Shown here piece after piece: positions 60,183 through 64,000 of a stretch of 64,000 nt of DNA. The notes under the pieces were generated by a model. It was not told where the DNA came from, did not search any database, and saw only the letters and a list, made by a program, of their open reading frames with translations. Where the stretch lies: positions 1,860,001 through 1,924,000 of the forward strand of contig NZ_CP018863.1 in assembly GCF_002849715.1 (NCBI RefSeq). The letters are read 5' to 3'. Origin of the DNA: Arthrobacter crystallopoietes (GTDB taxonomy: Bacteria; Actinomycetota; Actinomycetes; Actinomycetales; Micrococcaceae). Position 1 is the first letter of the stretch; each line of letters begins with the position of its first letter. A program made the position numbers and the translations under genes.

Positions 60183-61532
60183 GTGACCTTTACGCGCATG
60201 CAATCGCCGCCCGGCAGGCCCACGCTCCAACCCTTGCAAGGCAAGCAACGTCGCTTCCTCGGCAAACTGAGTCTGGTCATCGCCGGAGGCATGTTTATCG
60301 ACGGGTTCATCCTCGGAGGCATCGGCGTCGTCATGCCTTCCATTACGGAAGATCTGCAGCTGTCCGCCGCCTGGCAGGGGCTCATCGGTGCCTCGGCCTT
60401 GATCGGCATCTTTTTCGGCGGGCCGCTCGGCGGCTATCTGGCCGACAAGGTCGGCCGCAAGCCGATGTTCACGTTCACCCTGGCGGTCTTCCTGATCGGC
60501 TCGGTTGCCCAGTTCTTTATCGCCGACGCAGCGATGCTGTTCTTCGTCCGGCTCCTGATGGGCATGGCTATTGGTGCCGACTACGCCATCGGGTGGCCCT
60601 TGCTCGCAGAGTTTGCGCCGGCCCGGCTACGCGGGAAACTGCTCGCCATCCAGGAGGTCGCCTGGTATGTGGGCTATCTGTTCTCCTATGCCATGGGATA
60701 TGCGCTGGTCAGCTCCATCACCATTGACTGGCAGATTGTCCTGGGCCTCAGCACCATCCCGTCCGTTATCGTCTTCCTGATGCGGCTCGGCACTCCCGAG
60801 TCTCCCCGCTGGCTGATGAGCAAGGGGCGGACCAAGGAAGCCGAGGCGATCGCCGCCGAGTTCATGACCGAGGAAGAGCAGCGCGATCTCAGGGAGGAAA
60901 AGGTCCGCAAGTCCAGCTTCCGCCTCCTGTTCTCGCCCGAGCACATCAAGACGACTACTTTCGTCAGCGTCTTCTGGATCTGCAACGTCACGCCGTACTT
61001 TGCAATTGCAACCTTCGCCCCCGTGGTCCTCACCCAGTTCGGTCTCAAGGACGGGCTGACCGGTGCACTCGCACTCAACGGCATAGTGGTCCTGGGATCC
61101 ATGGCGTCCGTCCTGCTCATCGAGCGAGTCGGTCGTCGGAAGCTGGCCATCCCGCCGTTCTGGATTTCGGCTGCCGCGCTGCTCCTTGTGGCCCTCTTCG
61201 CGGGCGCCTCGCCCACCGTGGTGATCTTGTGCTTCCTGGTCTTCTCCTTCTTCAATGCCGTGTCCACTGCCCTCACCGGCGTCTACCCCGGAGAGGTATT
61301 TCCCACGGAAATCCGTGGAGCCGGCGTTGGATTTGCCACCGCAGCATCACGGATCGGCGCCGCCGTAGGTACCTTCGTCCTTCCAGTTTCGATGGAAGGC
61401 CTGGGCGTCGCAACGACTATGGTGTTCGCCGCTGCAGTCTCCATTATTGGCGGGGTCGTGTCCCACTTCCTGGCCCCGGAGACCAAGGGACTCGTCCTCA
61501 GTGAAGCTTCCGGCGGCAGCAATCGGAAGTAG
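60183..61532 (+). CDS. MFS transporter, metabolite:H+ symporter type
   Basis: GTG 60183 (AAGGAC nine bases upstream) starts a 449-residue MFS carrier with 12 segments. It has the loop motif GGYLADKVGRKPMF between segments 2 and 3 and the GEVFPTEIRGAGVGFATAASRIGA block of the sugar/aromatic-acid symporter group. It probably imports the substrate of the divergent monooxygenase operon. A long terminator follows. Confidence 0.9.
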   Translation: MTFTRMQSPPGRPTLQPLQGKQRRFLGKLSLVIAGGMFIDGFILGGIGVVMPSITEDLQLSAAWQGLIGASALIGIFFGGPLGGYLADKVGRKPMFTFTLAVFLIGSVAQFFIADAAMLFFVRLLMGMAIGADYAIGWPLLAEFAPARLRGKLLAIQEVAWYVGYLFSYAMGYALVSSITIDWQIVLGLSTIPSVIVFLMRLGTPESPRWLMSKGRTKEAEAIAAEFMTEEEQRDLREEKVRKSSFRLLFSPEHIKTTTFVSVFWICNVTPYFAIATFAPVVLTQFGLKDGLTGALALNGIVVLGSMASVLLIERVGRRKLAIPPFWISAAALLLVALFAGASPTVVILCFLVFSFFNAVSTALTGVYPGEVFPTEIRGAGVGFATAASRIGAAVGTFVLPVSMEGLGVATTMVFAAAVSIIGGVVSHFLAPETKGLVLSEASGGSNRK

Positions 61533-61542
61533 CCCCTAAGCC

Positions 61543-61586
61543 GGTGGGGCAGCACAGTGGCCGGGGGACCACTGTGCTGCCCCACC
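61543..61586 (+). terminator. 18-bp terminator hairpin after the MFS gene
   Basis: GGTGGGGCAGCACAGTGG (61543-61560) pairs perfectly with CCACTGTGCTGCCCCACC (61569-61586), loop 8 bases, ten bases after the MFS stop. TTCGGG follows rather than a T-run. Confidence 0.75.
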
Positions 61587-61713
61587 TTCGGGCGTCCGTG
61601 TCCAGACGTTCGGATTCGGCCAAAGGAACACTCCGCCGTCGGGCTTGGATGACTCTTCACCGCATAAGGTGGTGTTGCTGCAATCAAAGGGTTGATGCCC
61701 CCGAGAGGAAAAC

Positions 61714-62508
61714 GTGATCATGCCGGAAACCGAACCGACCGACGAGTCCGCCGAAGCGCCGGACCTCACCAACAAGTCGGTAGTCAAGGCCATGACTCTG
61801 CTGCGCGAGCTGGGCCGCCACCCGCGTGGAATTACGGTCACCGAACTGGCCCAGATCGTCGGCATGACGCGTCCCACTGCCTTCCGCCTCCTGTTGAGCA
61901 TGGAACAGGTGGGGTTTGTTGACCGGACCGAGAACAACTACACGCTCGGCTGGGAGATGGCCCGGCTTGGACGGCTAGCCGACCCCACGGCAGGGGTAGC
62001 TGCGAAGGTCCAGCCGATCCTTGAAGGGGTCGCCCAGGAGATCAGCGAAACGGTCAGCTTCGCGCTCGTCAAGAGCCAGACGGAATACGAGATCATCGCC
62101 GAAGCCTCGGCCTCCAGGCTGTTGCAGGTATCGAACCTTTACGTACGCCGCCAGTACCCGCTGCACGCCAGCGCAACGGGGAAGATCCTGCTGGCAGATC
62201 TCGCTGATACACGGGTTTCCCAGCTCCTCTCCGGGACTCTGGCGTCCTTCACTCCGCAAACCATCACCGACAGCAAAGTGTTGGTGCGTCAGCTCAAGGA
62301 GATCCGCGAGAACGGCTACGCCGTGATCGACAACGAACTCGAAGAGGGCCTGTTCGCCGTCGCCGTTGGAGTCCGCGACGCCGACGGACTCCTGCTCGGC
62401 GTGGTCACCGCAACCGGCCCGGACCAGCGCATGAAGTCCGGACGCCTCGCCGGTACCGTCGAACAACTCCGCAGCACCGCCGAGGAAATCGGCAAGACCC
62501 TCGAGTAG
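61714..62508 (+). CDS. IclR-family regulator
   Basis: GTG 61714 follows GAGAGG at six bases; ATG 61720 is an alternative. The 264-residue protein has an IclR winged helix (KSVVKAMTLLRELGRHPRGITVTELAQIVGMTRPTAFRLLLSM) and effector domain (QYPLHASATGKILLADLA, GYAVIDNELEEGLFAVAVGV). It is the only regulator in this island and most likely binds the GTTCA-N5-TGAAC sites between the divergent promoters. The effector is unknown. Confidence 0.9.
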   Translation: MIMPETEPTDESAEAPDLTNKSVVKAMTLLRELGRHPRGITVTELAQIVGMTRPTAFRLLLSMEQVGFVDRTENNYTLGWEMARLGRLADPTAGVAAKVQPILEGVAQEISETVSFALVKSQTEYEIIAEASASRLLQVSNLYVRRQYPLHASATGKILLADLADTRVSQLLSGTLASFTPQTITDSKVLVRQLKEIRENGYAVIDNELEEGLFAVAVGVRDADGLLLGVVTATGPDQRMKSGRLAGTVEQLRSTAEEIGKTLE

Positions 62509-62588
62509 CCGAGCTTACGTCGGCGGCTACGGACTGTTCGCGTGACGTGCCGATCCGGTGGCGTTGCTCGGCCATGGACAAGTAATGT

Positions 62589-63569
62589 TCAATGCCAAGC
62601 ATGGACCCGCAGGAGGCGAGAGACCATGATGGCTTCGCCGGTCCGGCCGGAGAGCTCGAGGGCCGCGTCCAGCGCTTCGCGGTAAGACGCATAAGATCCG
62701 GCGTCCGTCGCATCCCTTTGCAACAGCAGCCGGTAGATTCGCCAGGCAGGATCATGGTGCGGCGGGACCGAGGGCGTGTCGGTTTCAGACCAGGCAGCGA
62801 CCAAGGTTCCTTGATTGACCACGGCCAGCTTTTCGTGGGCCACGAGCGATTTGTAGCCCATAGGCACTCCGCCGCGGTACGCGTCGTCGTAAGCCTGGTT
62901 GTCCGCTTCAGCAGAGGCGATCCAGCCGCGGCACCAGCCGCGCGCTAGGAAGAGATGCTGGGTTTGGGGCTCGTCGATGTCGAAGGGGTCCAGGCCGTCC
63001 TGTGGACAGTCCCAGGTGATTATCGACGGCGTTGGGCTGGGCCCACCTTCAGGCGAAGGCAGGACCTCCGCGCCTGAAGGGCCGGCGTCATGGCCATCGT
63101 CGGGCTGGAAGAGGTCCGCGAGATGCTTATCGACGATCGCCGTCAGTGCTTCGGCTAGGGGGTTCCACAGGTAATCGGTGCTTGGGTCACTGAGGCTGTG
63201 GGCCGGTTGGTTCAGATCCCTGTCCAGGAAAGCCCATTCGGCGCTCAGCGTCCGGGGGTACGACGTGGCATTGGCTTCGTACAGCGCCTTGGAGATATCC
63301 CAAAGCGCGCCCCAGGTTTGCGTCGCAAAGAAATCGAAGACGTCGTTGTAGACATCAACCTGGGCCGAATTAGAGTCGAGCTCATCACGCCCTGCCTCTT
63401 GCAGCTCCTCCTGCCACCGCGGAATGCCGTCCCGGAAGGAACGTTCCACCACCGCGATGAGGCGCTGCCAGCTGGAGTTGTCCTTCAGGAACGCGAACCG
63501 GGTAGGCGGGACCAGCGGCTGCTCCAGCTGATTCCTGCAGCCGTCCTCCGGTATCTGGATATTTGCCAT
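62589..63569 (-). CDS. hypothetical protein, 326 aa
   Basis: The protein has no signal peptide or membrane segment. The N-terminal part is helical and Trp-rich (FLKDNSSWQRLIAVVERSFRDGIPRWQEEL, VFDFFATQTWGALWDIS). A Pro/Gly/Ser linker at about 145-170 separates it from a C-terminal part with WDCPQDGLDPFDIDEPQTQHLFLARGWCRGW. It could be a two-domain protein, but I recognise no family. It converges with the IclR gene; a GyrI-like gene starts 57 bases away in the other direction. Confidence 0.65.
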   Translation of the reverse strand: MANIQIPEDGCRNQLEQPLVPPTRFAFLKDNSSWQRLIAVVERSFRDGIPRWQEELQEAGRDELDSNSAQVDVYNDVFDFFATQTWGALWDISKALYEANATSYPRTLSAEWAFLDRDLNQPAHSLSDPSTDYLWNPLAEALTAIVDKHLADLFQPDDGHDAGPSGAEVLPSPEGGPSPTPSIITWDCPQDGLDPFDIDEPQTQHLFLARGWCRGWIASAEADNQAYDDAYRGGVPMGYKSLVAHEKLAVVNQGTLVAAWSETDTPSVPPHHDPAWRIYRLLLQRDATDAGSYASYREALDAALELSGRTGEAIMVSRLLRVHAWH

Positions 63570-63625
63570 ACTTCATCCTGACAGGACGCGAACGGCTAAC
63601 GACAACCGGGACAGGGACGCACGCA

Positions 63626-64000
63626 GTGAAGATCGACTTCAAGAAGCAGATCGGAAGCTACTCCGCACCACGCGGCAGGTTCTCGGTCGTGACCGTCCCG
63701 GTGATGCAGTTCCTCATGATCGATGGTCACGGCGACCCGAACACCGCTCAGGCGTACGACGACGCACTAAAGACCATCTACCCCGTCGCCTACAAGTTGA
63801 AGTTCTTCAGCAAGACCGAACTGGACCGGGACTACACGGTCATGCCGCTCGAAGGCGTCTGGTGGGCGGAAGACATGGAGGCCTTCACAAATGCACGGGA
63901 TAAGTCCCAGTGGGACTGGACGCTGATGATCATGGTCCCCGACTGGATTACGCCCGAACACTACGAAGCAGCGCGGGAGACGGTGGCTTCCAAGGGCGGC
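63626..64000 (+). CDS. GyrI-like small-molecule-binding domain protein (partial)
   Basis: GTG 63626 has AGGGA eight bases upstream. The 125 visible residues run off the right edge and read KIDFKKQIGSYSAPRGRFSV, VPVMQFLMIDGHGDPNTAQAY and MPLEGVWWAEDM, the start of a GyrI-like/SOUL-type domain of the kind found in stand-alone proteins of about 200 residues. Members bind small toxic or metabolite molecules. Divergent from the unknown 326-residue protein. Confidence 0.8.
   Translation, partial: MKIDFKKQIGSYSAPRGRFSVVTVPVMQFLMIDGHGDPNTAQAYDDALKTIYPVAYKLKFFSKTELDRDYTVMPLEGVWWAEDMEAFTNARDKSQWDWTLMIMVPDWITPEHYEAARETVASKGG

Noticed and set aside
1..64000. CRISPR arrays, tRNA/rRNA genes, prophage or replication origin
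   Set aside because: No regularly spaced repeats, cloverleaf sequences, phage structural genes or DnaA-box clusters were noticed on reading; a dedicated scan was not possible.

Overview
The window looks like chromosomal DNA of a high-GC Gram-positive actinobacterium, most likely an Arthrobacter-type Micrococcaceae. The reasons are the GC-rich codon use, the frequent GTG and TTG starts behind AGGAG-type ribosome sites, a hydantoin-utilisation cluster of the kind known from Arthrobacter aurescens, and a DinB-like domain typical of mycothiol-using bacteria. These are family-level inferences; no 16S or other marker gene is present. I saw no tRNA, rRNA, CRISPR array or intact mobile element. The DNA is largely a string of catabolic islands separated by scarred intergenic DNA.

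Layout. 1-3.2 kb: small unknown genes. 3.3-15.6 kb: a minus-strand hydantoin/cyclic-amide island with a D-carbamoylase, dihydropyrimidinase, NCS1 permease, racemase, two M20 carbamoylase-like hydrolases, asparaginase, a CE4 cyclic-amide-hydrolase-like protein, an MFS exporter and a LacI regulator with recognisable operators. 16.7-25.9 kb: a plus-strand island with an HpaC/HpaB-like two-component flavin monooxygenase, a cyclase-family amidohydrolase, an NCS1 permease, an M20D amidohydrolase, a RidA-like protein, a second CE4 hydrolase and a MerR-XRE-cupin regulator. It reads as a ring-hydroxylation and ring-opening pathway for an unknown N-heterocycle, and is my best candidate for an undescribed system.

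26-36 kb: accessory DNA. It holds a zinc-ribbon protein plus a PD-(D/E)XK nuclease, a truncated MOSC copy, a divergent EamA/LysR pair, an alpha/beta hydrolase with a C-terminal membrane segment, a Tat-exported M20 peptidase and a DJ-1 protein. Between them lie broken copies of the betA and lysR 3' ends.

36.7-43.1 kb: betI-like, betT, betB and betA for choline uptake and oxidation to glycine betaine, with twin TTGAAC/GTTCAA operators. 43.8-51.8 kb: an OpuC-type quaternary-amine ABC importer followed by a cytoplasmic sulfatase, its formylglycine-generating enzyme and an IclR regulator. A sulfated quaternary amine such as choline-O-sulfate is a plausible substrate, whose product would feed the neighbouring bet operon. 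51.9-54.7 kb: the intact MOSC gene and an ArsR/SRPBCC/VOC operon.

55.1-62.5 kb: a divergent island with an LLM flavin monooxygenase, amine oxidase, flavin reductase and aldehyde dehydrogenase on one side and an MFS importer and IclR regulator on the other. Two facing promoters each carry the same operator just downstream of the -10. 62.6-64 kb: an unknown protein and the start of a GyrI-like protein.
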